A stretch of DNA of 64,000 bases from Flavobacteriales bacterium. Lineage in GTDB: Bacteria > Bacteroidota > Bacteroidia > Flavobacteriales_E > Vicingaceae. Shown piece by piece: positions 19,401 through 27,361 of this stretch. Location of the stretch: NCBI GenBank assembly GCA_020853105.1, contig JADYZM010000028.1, positions 53,994-117,993 on the forward strand. The letters are read 5' to 3'. The notes below the pieces were generated by a model. It was not told where the DNA came from. It was given only the letters and a program-made list of their open reading frames with translations, and did not search any database. The stretch's first letter is position 1, and each line of letters begins with the position of its first letter. Both the position numbers and the translations under genes were made by a program.

Positions 19401-20705
19401 GGTAGCATTTCTTACATCACCATTACCATTGATAACCGCTCCGATATTATAATATACAAATTTACGCATACCATAACGTTCGTTATCAATAATACCATCT
19501 CCGTAGCCAATTCCTAATCCAGAATAAGGAATACCATTTTCAGAAATTGCTAAAGGAATATTTGTGGTTAATGGATTGTCTTTGTTATCGTTATCCATGT
19601 ATGGTCCTTCAAAGAAATCAACACCAATTGCTGGTGGAGTTTGTCCAAATCCGCTTACACCATTAGCATCTTCGTCATTGTTATCACCATTATAAGCATA
19701 TCCTAATCCTCTAGAAGCATCACAACCAACATAATCATCTGCCGAATTACCTAAGTCTGCATCAACCCACTGACCAAAATATGTTCCTGTAAAAGTAAAA
19801 CTAGAACGATTTATTAATTCGTAATTATAAAAGGTCATGTTGTTGATTTCATCATTGGTAGCAAAAGCAAATGCTTGACCTCGTATTTCCATACCAATAG
19901 AAACACCTTGAGATTCAGAGTGTATATTCCCTTTATCGTTAAAAACAAACCAAAGTGTAGTATCACCAAATAAGCGAATGTCACGTGTAGTTCGACAATC
20001 AACCAGCCCTAGCAAATCGTATTTAGGATAGTCTCCTTGACTTGGGTCGTAAAAGTCATCACCATCATTGTCATAAAAAGGAGCTAAATGATCAGCAACA
20101 TAATAGGATTGTTGTTTCTTTTTTACAGTATTTCCTTTAGCAGGATAGTTTAAAATGGCATAAGGAATTTGATAATCCGGGTAAGCACTTTGGTCAGCAA
20201 ACCATGCAACGAAAGCATTAACCATAGCACGAGAAATACCAAAGTACTGATCAAATATTTCACAAGTAGAAGCTGTAACTTCAGCATTTGCGTCTAAAGG
20301 TCCTGGCCAAAAATCATTACCAATATTTCTAAAACTAACAGCAGCTACTTTTAACTGTCCATTCAAGTCGATGCCGCCAATCCATAGAGCTCCTGCATAA
20401 ATGAGAGTATGTAATGGATCAGATTCTGAGTTCTGTTTGGGAACGTTATATGCAGCAATATTGTTTGAACGATCTTGCCACATACTACCTCCTGTTCCTT
20501 CTATACGTGCCCGAACATTATTAAATTCAAGAACAGCAATAGCTGTAGCAGGTGAACAACCTGCAGCAGGAGTCGGGTTATTACCTCCGCCTTTGTTATT
20601 TCCTTTATTATTTCCAATTGCTGCATTCAGTTGCAATGAACTTATCAACAACAGAGCAATAATCACTGAAGCAATTGTTGTTTTATGGTTACGTCCGTTT
20701 TTCAT
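16473..20705 (-). CDS. Giant secreted protein with FlgD/T9SS-like C-terminal domain (1410 aa)
   Basis: A 1410-aa protein with a signal peptide (about residues 1-28) and a Gly/Asn-rich linker (NNKGNNKGGGNN). The body contains Asp/Asn-rich calcium-loop-like segments (YDNDGDDFYDP, NGDNNDEDANG) and a conserved block RRFIQSAGPFTLLPGAVNDLTVGVVYGRA, which I associate with a family of large secreted Bacteroidota proteins of unknown function. The last 90 residues (RAVPNPYYAYSE, ISIYNVSGTLMRRY, GIPVAGGVYLIHVE) form an immunoglobulin-like FlgD/T9SS type A-like domain, but it continues with VLKWFGVTRPTDLNGL rather than ending in the usual Lys-rich strand. Gene order with the TonB receptor (27-base gap) and the PorV-family gene (63-base gap) implies one operon. 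Confidence 0.8.
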   Translation of the reverse strand: MKNGRNHKTTIASVIIALLLISSLQLNAAIGNNKGNNKGGGNNPTPAAGCSPATAIAVLEFNNVRARIEGTGGSMWQDRSNNIAAYNVPKQNSESDPLHTLIYAGALWIGGIDLNGQLKVAAVSFRNIGNDFWPGPLDANAEVTASTCEIFDQYFGISRAMVNAFVAWFADQSAYPDYQIPYAILNYPAKGNTVKKKQQSYYVADHLAPFYDNDGDDFYDPSQGDYPKYDLLGLVDCRTTRDIRLFGDTTLWFVFNDKGNIHSESQGVSIGMEIRGQAFAFATNDEINNMTFYNYELINRSSFTFTGTYFGQWVDADLGNSADDYVGCDASRGLGYAYNGDNNDEDANGVSGFGQTPPAIGVDFFEGPYMDNDNKDNPLTTNIPLAISENGIPYSGLGIGYGDGIIDNERYGMRKFVYYNIGAVINGNGDVRNATDYYSYLQGKWLDGVGRMRWGGDGNPLSTGLGPEADILFPGESDPYFWSTQGVAATPTKWTEVEAGNTPGDRRFIQSAGPFTLLPGAVNDLTVGVVYGRAVSGDNTASLDALRVADDKAQSLFDNCFKILEGPNAPDVTIQELENELILFISNNNQISNNYKEGANLKDPFISIPDTLDGVYQGTDADKDTLKYYKFQGYQIYQVKNASVSVSQLDDPNYSRLVAQVDIEDNISQIVNYTYDESILSNVPKEMVKGNNKGISHSFRVTEDLFATGTNKKLVNHLTYHFIAIAYAYNNWKTVDPQNFSLGGQLKPYLASRTNSTGGSIKTYSGIPHTPKQTNGGTILNSDYGDSPEVTRIEGAGNGGLTLELTYASELQILSSNFMNYPIYQAGLGPIDVKVVDPLNVKKGTYYLQFLDSTSAPILNPIDDAYWRLIEGSDTIYSERAITMRNEQVFADLGFSVTIRQSESPGQETDNKSGFISASVSYSDPTKPWLSGAYDFDSQNDLNWIRSGSQDYDRGNPNPYVSPYNDYFYNGVFFDPNQDFEDILRGTWAPYRLVAHALFRSNGDNVTLPFKDVRNAPGILDHYWVNNTAAKFYSTVDYQYSPSKDPDIDTSVVGIYASHLKNLQSVDIVFTNDKSKWTRCVVFETGFDSTQNEGNARYFAKRKSLNVDKNGVPDGSLNPLGNIGYGMGWFPGYAINIETGERLNMAFGEDSRFINHNGRDMKWNPDGDMFRFDTLNMILDTVHGSRHYTYVFNSRYDQGKYLDSLLSINRNVAPSGIASIQKTCRKTARYIAETAMWCGIPLVAGGQSLLATDARVKLRVKTPYRSFETANSLAPSPSGNSKRPMYMFSMDDFAAESGVNQAAKDMLSKIRAVPNPYYAYSEYESDKFDNRIKITNLPENCTISIYNVSGTLMRRYTKANSLASLDWDLKNHAGIPVAGGVYLIHVEVPDVGEVVLKWFGVTRPTDLNGL

Positions 20706-20732
20706 ATATCTAAATAAAATAAGTCGTTCAAA

Positions 20733-23700
20733 TTAAAAATTTAGTTGTAATCCCAATCTAATTCTTCTTGGTAAAGAAAAATTACCCGGGTCTAATAATT
20801 TAGCTTGGTATAAGTCTCTATAGGCTTGCTCGTCAGGATTACTAGCAATAAGAGTTTGCCATTCAGCAGCAGCTAGAAATCCGTCATCATCAGGATTACC
20901 GGTAGCAGAATAAACATCAAGAATGTTTTTTGTATCTAATAAATTTAATACTTGAAGATACACATTCAAATAGGCTTTTGTTCTCTCTTCGCCTTCACCT
21001 TTACCCCATTTCAAGTCAATATTTTTATCAATTTTTAAATCAACGTTGGTTTGCCATGGTAAACGTGAAGAATTTAAAGATGCTTCAATTGGACTGGAAA
21101 ATGCTCCAGTGATTACTGCACTGTTCACAATTCTAGATGTTTTGGTGTATGGAGTACCAGAAGCTGTTCTAACAATAAGGTTAAGCCCGGTATTGGATAA
21201 TATATCTTTACCAAAAAGTACAGGTCCGTTGTAACTTTTTCCTGAACCATATCTATAATCGGCAGAAAGTACAAAAGCATGACGTTGATCAAAAGCTAAA
21301 GGTATCAGAGTTTTCAAATTACTGTTACCGCTAGATACTAAGTTTAAAGAAGTTGTTGAACTAGAACCCGTTCCATCAGCAAATTGTAGTGTATAAGATG
21401 CTCTCATTGAGAAGTTTTTTTGTCTTCTTAAATCATAAGAAAAAGTTAATCCTTTAACTGTTCCAAAATCTTGATTACCGTAAGATAAATAGTTTTCTGG
21501 ATAAGCACCGGTTACTCTAATTGCCTGAACCATGTCTCTTTGTTCGCGATAGAAGGCTGCAATTTTAACAGAAGAATAATTATTTAATTTTTGTTGAAAC
21601 CCTAATTCGTAGTCGATTGTTTTTTCGGCTTTCAAATCAGGATTGTTGATTGTATTATTTGTATTTTGAATTAACAAATAATCAATCAATTGTAAACTGC
21701 TGTTTGATGATGGTCGTTGTGTTAACACATCGTAGTGAGCAAAAAACAAAGCTTCATCTGAAATCGGGAATGAGAATGCAATACGAGGAGAAACATTTAC
21801 CTGTGGTTCATAATCCTTAAATGAGGCAGGACTTAAATCTTTCAAAACTATATTATCGTTAGCATCAACCAACCATGGGTTTGGAGTTCCTGTTGAATGT
21901 AGAACTGTTGGGTCAGTAATTAACTTACCATCAGCATCATACCATGTATCTCCATCTCGATAACCCACAATGTTACTAACTTTTGGGTCAGCTGCATCAG
22001 AAACATAAACAACAAAATCATTTCCTATATTTGATGGTTTGTCTGGAATATTACCAACTTCAGCAACAGTTTTAACAGGGAACATAGAGTATTTATCAAT
22101 AAGAACAGGCTGGTTAGCGTCGTATCTATCAACACGAACACCTATATTAAAAATTAAATCTTCAAAGGCAAATTTATCTTGAATATAGCCCGCCATATAA
22201 ATTGGTTTAAATGCACCTTGCTCTCTCAACAGATTCCCATTTGCATCTTTTTTTGTAAAGAAGTCATCTAAACTGGTGTTGCCAGATAATTTTTTACCTG
22301 TATAATCATATCCATAATAGTTGATACCATTTTGCCCATAGTTGTTTAACAAATCTTCGGCAGTAAAATCAGAAATTTCCCATAAACCATTACCATAAGA
22401 ATCAAAATCAATCCAATCAGTACCTTTCTCAGATAGTCCAAGTTTTTTTCTGATATTTTTATCAAATTGAGTTTGGTTTGGTCCATAATAGGGTCTGAAA
22501 GTGTATTCATATACTGTATCAATTCCACCACCGGAATTTGGAACATAAAATTCTTGAGTTCCAACATCGTAGTTTCCTTGTGTGAAATCTCTATTGTCTA
22601 TATGAGTATTAACTAACCCTCTACCAGTAGTCCATAAAGCACGTGGAGCAATATTATAATTGCTTGTAGAACGTTGTTCGTATTGGAATCCGATTTTAAT
22701 AGAATGGCCTTTGATTTCAGCACTACCTGAAGTAGTGATTCTTAATTGGTCACTTGTTGTCATTTCATATCCATTATATGGAGTACCCATAGATGACCAC
22801 AAGTTATAAACAGAACTTGGGCCATCTCCATTTAATAATCCACCATTTCCTTGAACTTGCACAGGTCTTTCCCAGTGTCCCTCCATTTCATTTGCAAAAA
22901 TTGTATAGTAATTATCGGTATAATTAGCTAGGACTGGGTTTATTTCATCTCTTTGGAACTGATATTGAACTACCTCAGGAGTAGATAAATATCCTCTCAA
23001 AGTATCCACTACATTTCCGTTAGCATCGGTTGGATAAAATGTCTCGAAATTATAGGTATTTTGTCTGATTGATTTGAACTTTCCAACATAACCATAGTTA
23101 GCAAGTTGATCTTGATGTTGCTCAGATTGAACTTTTTGGTACACATTTGAATAGTCAGCCTGTAATGAAACAAAAGCATTTTTAATTAGTGAAGGATTGT
23201 CTTTATCCTCGTTGTTATCAAAACGTTGAGTAAAACGAACATACGAACGCCAAGAACGATCAATTAATTGGGGATTGTTTTGAGAGTTTAATAATGCAAA
23301 ACTTCGAACATAAGCCAATCTATCGCTATAATCAAATGTACCTCCCAAAGTAATTGTTGTATTTTTAGTAGGAGAAATATCAATTTTTCCTGCTAAATTC
23401 ATACCTAAAGCCCCCACATTTTGACGAAATTTGATTGTTTCCATATCTTTAGCTTTGATAAAGGAACCGTTATTTATTATACCGCTACCACCTTCATCAA
23501 TACGTCTTGAATATGGATTAGAATTTAATTCAGCCATCATTTCGTTTGTGAGTTTGTAATTATCAATTGCAGAAGGTCTTGGATCAACCTCATGTTTAAA
23601 CTCACCTGAAATAAAGAAACCTGCAATAGCGTCAGTTTTATTTCCTGCTGTATCTTTTTTGGTTAAAATAGGACCTGCTAAATTAAAACCTAACAAGTTG

Positions 23701-24467
23701 AAACCAAATTGGTCTAATCCAACTACTTTTTCACCGCTTTTAAACCCTGAAGTTAAATATTCAAGACCACCAAACCATTCTTTAGAAGCACCTCTGGTTG
23801 TGATGCTGACAATACCACCTGTAGCATCACCGTATTCAGCTGGCATACCACCAGTAATAACAGTTACTTGCTCAATTGCAGCATTTGGTAAATTTGCAGA
23901 ACCTCTAACACGAATACCATCTATATATGTATCAGTACCCGAACTTCTAGAACCCCTGATATTATACGAACCATCTTCGTTGACATTAACACCACCAACA
24001 GTTTGAGCAATAGATGCAGCAGAACGTCCTGGCATTTTAGCAATATCCTCTCTACTAACAGTACCTCCTGTTGAGGTTTGATCTTTTGAAATTAATGGCA
24101 CCTCATAGTCAACCAATTCAAATTTATCCAAATCAATACCTTGTCCTGCCTTTATATCAGCAAACGTGATTTTACCATCATTTACAACAATACCTGATAT
24201 TTTTACAGGTTGATATCCAACATAAGATGCTTGAATCTCATACGAACCCGGTGTTAACGCAGAAATGGTATATTTACCATCCATGTCGGTCATAGAGCCT
24301 GCAACCTGAGCTCCTCCTTTAAATACCACAACGTTGGCAAATGGGAGCGGCTCATTGGTTGCCTTATCAATCATTTTTCCTTTAATAGTACCACCTGATT
24401 GTGCTTGAGCTAACAACACAAAAAACATGGAAAATGTAAAAACAGCTAGTTTTTTCAACATATTCAA
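20733..24467 (-). CDS. TonB-dependent receptor with carboxypeptidase-regulatory-like N-terminal domain
   Basis: The 1244-aa outer-membrane receptor has a signal peptide (MLKKLAVFTFSMFFVLLAQAQ), an N-terminal extension (GTIKGKMIDKATNEPLPFANVVV, about residues 27-110) typical of SusC/RagA-type and other Bacteroidota receptors, a plug with GGVNVNEDGSYNIRGSRSSGTDTYIDGIRV and GGMPAEYGDATGGIVSITTRG, and a long barrel ending in the terminal phenylalanine RIRLGLQLNF. The family imports ligands using TonB energy. No SusD-like partner is present; the next gene encodes a giant secreted protein, so the ligand or partner may be that protein. The upstream gap has a TATAATTTG sequence, a one-base-longer variant of the promoter box. 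MLKKL two codons in is an alternative start. Confidence 0.92.
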   Translation of the reverse strand: MNMLKKLAVFTFSMFFVLLAQAQSGGTIKGKMIDKATNEPLPFANVVVFKGGAQVAGSMTDMDGKYTISALTPGSYEIQASYVGYQPVKISGIVVNDGKITFADIKAGQGIDLDKFELVDYEVPLISKDQTSTGGTVSREDIAKMPGRSAASIAQTVGGVNVNEDGSYNIRGSRSSGTDTYIDGIRVRGSANLPNAAIEQVTVITGGMPAEYGDATGGIVSITTRGASKEWFGGLEYLTSGFKSGEKVVGLDQFGFNLLGFNLAGPILTKKDTAGNKTDAIAGFFISGEFKHEVDPRPSAIDNYKLTNEMMAELNSNPYSRRIDEGGSGIINNGSFIKAKDMETIKFRQNVGALGMNLAGKIDISPTKNTTITLGGTFDYSDRLAYVRSFALLNSQNNPQLIDRSWRSYVRFTQRFDNNEDKDNPSLIKNAFVSLQADYSNVYQKVQSEQHQDQLANYGYVGKFKSIRQNTYNFETFYPTDANGNVVDTLRGYLSTPEVVQYQFQRDEINPVLANYTDNYYTIFANEMEGHWERPVQVQGNGGLLNGDGPSSVYNLWSSMGTPYNGYEMTTSDQLRITTSGSAEIKGHSIKIGFQYEQRSTSNYNIAPRALWTTGRGLVNTHIDNRDFTQGNYDVGTQEFYVPNSGGGIDTVYEYTFRPYYGPNQTQFDKNIRKKLGLSEKGTDWIDFDSYGNGLWEISDFTAEDLLNNYGQNGINYYGYDYTGKKLSGNTSLDDFFTKKDANGNLLREQGAFKPIYMAGYIQDKFAFEDLIFNIGVRVDRYDANQPVLIDKYSMFPVKTVAEVGNIPDKPSNIGNDFVVYVSDAADPKVSNIVGYRDGDTWYDADGKLITDPTVLHSTGTPNPWLVDANDNIVLKDLSPASFKDYEPQVNVSPRIAFSFPISDEALFFAHYDVLTQRPSSNSSLQLIDYLLIQNTNNTINNPDLKAEKTIDYELGFQQKLNNYSSVKIAAFYREQRDMVQAIRVTGAYPENYLSYGNQDFGTVKGLTFSYDLRRQKNFSMRASYTLQFADGTGSSSTTSLNLVSSGNSNLKTLIPLAFDQRHAFVLSADYRYGSGKSYNGPVLFGKDILSNTGLNLIVRTASGTPYTKTSRIVNSAVITGAFSSPIEASLNSSRLPWQTNVDLKIDKNIDLKWGKGEGEERTKAYLNVYLQVLNLLDTKNILDVYSATGNPDDDGFLAAAEWQTLIASNPDEQAYRDLYQAKLLDPGNFSLPRRIRLGLQLNF

Positions 24468-24741
24468 TAATTTAATCCTTTAATATAAATCGTGCAAATT
24501 ATAGAGGCGTAAAGATATGGAATATAAAATCATTAAAACAAATTAATGAGGTGCATTTTTAATAAAAATCTTGGAAACTTATTCACATTTCTTTATAATT
24601 CAGTGAAAATCAATCTCTAATTTTTTAATATGTATAACTTTTTTACTCGTTAAAAGATACATTTTTAAGACATTCTTTTTTTAATGAAAAAATATTTTAT
24701 TTAAAAAATAATCCTTTGAATTTGGAAAGTAGTTTTATTTT

Positions 24742-25854
24742 ATGCATATTTACAACAATCTACTAATAAATAAAGCTGTATTGAGTAAACTTTTAGCCAT
24801 ATTTTTATACCCACTTTCTTTTCTATACGGATTAGCTACGTATTTGAGAAACAAATGTTTTGATTTAGATATTTTTAAATCTATAGAATTCAGGTTACCA
24901 ATTATTTCTGTTGGTAATTTGAGTGTTGGAGGTGTTGGAAAAACACCTCATGTTGAATATTTGATTAGATTATTATTAAGAGAACAATTTAAAACAGCTA
25001 CATTGAGCAGAGGCTATGGTCGGCTTACTTCTGGCTATTATATCTCCGATAATAATTCAACTATTTTTGAAATTGGCGACGAACCTATGCAATTTAAAAG
25101 AAAATTTCAAGAAATTACTGTTGCAGTTGATGAAAAAAGAGTAAGAGGAATACGTAATATTATTAAGGAATCACCGGTAACTCAAGTAATAATTTTAGAT
25201 GATGCATATCAGCATAGGGCGGTAAAACCGGGTATTAACATTTTGGTAACAGACTACAGTAAATTATATATCGATGACCACGTTTTGCCTTCGGGAAGAT
25301 TACGAGAATGGGCTATGGGAAGTGATAGGGCAGATATTATTATTGTTTCAAAAACTCCATCTATTTTATCCCCAATTGATTTAAGAAGAATTAAAGAAGA
25401 ATTGAACCCAAAACCCTATCAAGAAATTTATTTCTCATATACAAAATATAGCGAATTAATTCCATTTACTAAAGCTGCTATTGAATTTTCAGAAAATATT
25501 TCCAGCAGTAACTCAGTTTTATTAATCACCGGAATTGCGAAACCACTACCCTTATACTATTATTTAAAAGATAAATACACACACATTGAACATTTAAAAT
25601 TTCCTGATCATCACTATTTCACAAGTAAAGATATAGAAACTATAAAAAATACTTTCATCAGTTTATATGGTAATAATAAATTATTGATAACAACCGAAAA
25701 AGATATAATGAGATTATCTTTGCAAGAAATAAAGGAAAATATTGAAGATATTCCGTTGTTTTATTTACCGATAGAAATATGCTTTCATGGAAATGGTGGA
25801 GAGGAGTTTGACTCTAAAATAATTAAATATGTTAAATCGAATACAAGAAACTAA
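24742..25854 (+). CDS. lpxK: Tetraacyldisaccharide 4'-kinase
   Basis: LpxK phosphorylates the 4'-position of the lipid A disaccharide at the inner membrane. The 370-aa protein has an N-terminal membrane helix (about residues 13-33), the P-loop ISVGNLSVGGVGKTPH (about 55-70), TATLSRGYGR, and DEPMQFKRKF, then ILDDAYQHRAVKPGINI and the DYSKLYIDDHVLPSGRLRE stretch shared by LpxK proteins. Length is typical for Bacteroidota. It heads a rightward cluster; the punA start lies within its last 26 bases. The 274-base gap to the divergent TonB receptor presumably contains both promoters. Confidence 0.93.
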   Translation: MHIYNNLLINKAVLSKLLAIFLYPLSFLYGLATYLRNKCFDLDIFKSIEFRLPIISVGNLSVGGVGKTPHVEYLIRLLLREQFKTATLSRGYGRLTSGYYISDNNSTIFEIGDEPMQFKRKFQEITVAVDEKRVRGIRNIIKESPVTQVIILDDAYQHRAVKPGINILVTDYSKLYIDDHVLPSGRLREWAMGSDRADIIIVSKTPSILSPIDLRRIKEELNPKPYQEIYFSYTKYSELIPFTKAAIEFSENISSSNSVLLITGIAKPLPLYYYLKDKYTHIEHLKFPDHHYFTSKDIETIKNTFISLYGNNKLLITTEKDIMRLSLQEIKENIEDIPLFYLPIEICFHGNGGEEFDSKIIKYVKSNTRN

Positions 25855-26668
25855 GAAATACATTCAATCAATTACGCAGTTAAATCCTGTGGTTGGTATT
25901 GTACTAGGTAGTGGTTTGGGGAATTTAGCACATCAAATTGATATAGAGGTGAGTATTCCTTATAGTCAAATTCCTAATTTTCCTGTTTCAACTGTTGAAG
26001 GGCACGAAGGAAACCTTATTGTTGGTAAAATTGAAGGAATTAGTATTGTAGCCTTACAAGGCAGATTTCATTATTACGAAGGATATTCAGCCCAAGAATG
26101 CACCTTTCCAATTCGTTTATTTAAATCATTAGGCATTCAACTTTTGATATTAAGCAATGCCAGCGGTGGAGTTAACTCTTCATTTCAAATTGGAGATATA
26201 ATGATTATCAACGACCATATTAATCTGTTGCCGGATAATCCACTACGAGGCAAAAATATTGATGAGTTAGGTCCACGCTTCCCTGACATGAGCGCTCCCT
26301 ACTCTATTGAATACATTAAAAAGTTAAAAACTATTGCGTCTAGACATAATATTACGCTTAGAGAAGGTGTTTATGCTGCTCTCTCAGGACCAACGTACGA
26401 AACTCCTGCAGAATATGCATTTGTAAAATTCTTAGGTGCAGATGCAGTTGGTATGAGTACAGTCCCTGAAGTAATAGTTGCAAATCACATGAACATACCG
26501 TGTGTTGCACTTTCTGTTATTACTGATTTAGGAGTTTCTGGCAAAATTGTTGAAATTTCTCACGAAGAGGTTCAAGAAATTGCTGCTAGGGCTGAACCAA
26601 AACTAACACTTCTAATTAAAGAATTAGTAAAAAGTGTTCAGGAACCAAAATCAGAACTTTGTTTATAG
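25829..26668 (+). CDS. punA: Purine nucleoside phosphorylase (class II, trimeric type)
   Basis: The 279-aa enzyme cleaves purine nucleosides with phosphate in the salvage pathway. Visible motifs are VVGIVLGSGLGNLA (phosphate site), STVEGHEGNLIVG, LQGRFHYYEGYSAQ, LSNASGGVNSSFQIGDIMIINDHINLLPDNPL and ALSGPTYETPAEYAF, with VGMSTVPEVIVANH near the C-terminus. These are the class II PNP/MTAP signatures. The ORF overlaps lpxK by 26 bases, indicating coupling. The stop is followed by a 78-base gap with a possible hairpin before udk. Confidence 0.93.
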   Translation: MLNRIQETKKYIQSITQLNPVVGIVLGSGLGNLAHQIDIEVSIPYSQIPNFPVSTVEGHEGNLIVGKIEGISIVALQGRFHYYEGYSAQECTFPIRLFKSLGIQLLILSNASGGVNSSFQIGDIMIINDHINLLPDNPLRGKNIDELGPRFPDMSAPYSIEYIKKLKTIASRHNITLREGVYAALSGPTYETPAEYAFVKFLGADAVGMSTVPEVIVANHMNIPCVALSVITDLGVSGKIVEISHEEVQEIAARAEPKLTLLIKELVKSVQEPKSELCL

Positions 26669-26679
26669 AAAAATTCTAC

Positions 26680-26718
26680 TTTTGAGTTTATTTTCTAATA
26701 AAATTTAGGCACTCAAAA
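26680..26718 (+). other. Possible hairpin between punA and udk
   Basis: TTTTGAGT and ACTCAAAA are perfect inverted arms around a 23-base AT-rich interior that includes TTATTTT and AATAAAA, able to extend the structure. There is no following U-tract, so a terminator is uncertain. Confidence 0.25.
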
Positions 26719-26746
26719 TTTAAGAATAGCAGTTATTTATTCAAAC

Positions 26747-27358
26747 ATGATTATCATTGGAATAGCAGGAGGAACAGGTTCAGGAAAATCAACCGTTGTT
26801 AAACGAATTGCAGAATTATTGCCAAAAGAAAATATTTCAGTTTTAATGCAAGACTCATATTATTTAGATAATAAAAATCTTTCGTTTGATGAGCGAATAC
26901 AAATTAACTACGATCACCCAAACTCCATTGATTTCGAATTGCTGAACAAACATATAGAAGATTTAAAATCTGGAAGTAATATAGAACAACCTATATATTC
27001 ATACTCAACTCATTCCAGAACGGGGGAATACAATTCAATTCAACCAAGAGACATTCTGATTGTCGAAGGAATTTTAATTTTTACAAACGAAAAATTAAGA
27101 AATCAATGCGATATAAAAATTTTTGTACATGCTGATTCAGATTTAAGATTGATGAGAAGAATAAAGAGAGATATTTCTGAAAGAGGAAGATATTTATCAG
27201 AGGTATTGCATAGGTACGAAAACACACTAAAACCCATGCACAATCAATTTATAGAGCCAACAATGAAATACGCAGACATCATCATTCCAATTGGAGGAGA
27301 AAATAAAGTAGCTATTGATATTTTATCTTCAATGATTAAAGAAAAAATAAAAAAATAG
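26747..27358 (+). CDS. udk: Uridine kinase
   Basis: A 203-aa cytoplasmic kinase that converts uridine or cytidine to the monophosphate. The P-loop is GIAGGTGSGKSTVV (residues 5-18), followed by MQDSYYLDNKNLSFDER and NYDHPNSIDFELL, which bind the nucleoside, ILIVEGILIFTNEKLR (Walker B region), and RLMRRIKRDISERGR (lid). Length and motifs are those of bacterial Udk. It starts 78 bases after punA and is followed 3 bases later by the M1 peptidase gene. Confidence 0.95.
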   Translation: MIIIGIAGGTGSGKSTVVKRIAELLPKENISVLMQDSYYLDNKNLSFDERIQINYDHPNSIDFELLNKHIEDLKSGSNIEQPIYSYSTHSRTGEYNSIQPRDILIVEGILIFTNEKLRNQCDIKIFVHADSDLRLMRRIKRDISERGRYLSEVLHRYENTLKPMHNQFIEPTMKYADIIIPIGGENKVAIDILSSMIKEKIKK

Positions 27359-27361
27359 GTT

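Noticed and set aside
23659-24006. 115-aa plus-strand ORF
   Set aside because: Antisense shadow within the TonB receptor plug region; low-complexity Pro/Leu composition and no motif.
24468-24741. Riboswitch or small RNA between the TonB receptor and lpxK
   Set aside because: AT-rich, without a stable stem or recognisable aptamer; only weak promoter-like sequence is seen.
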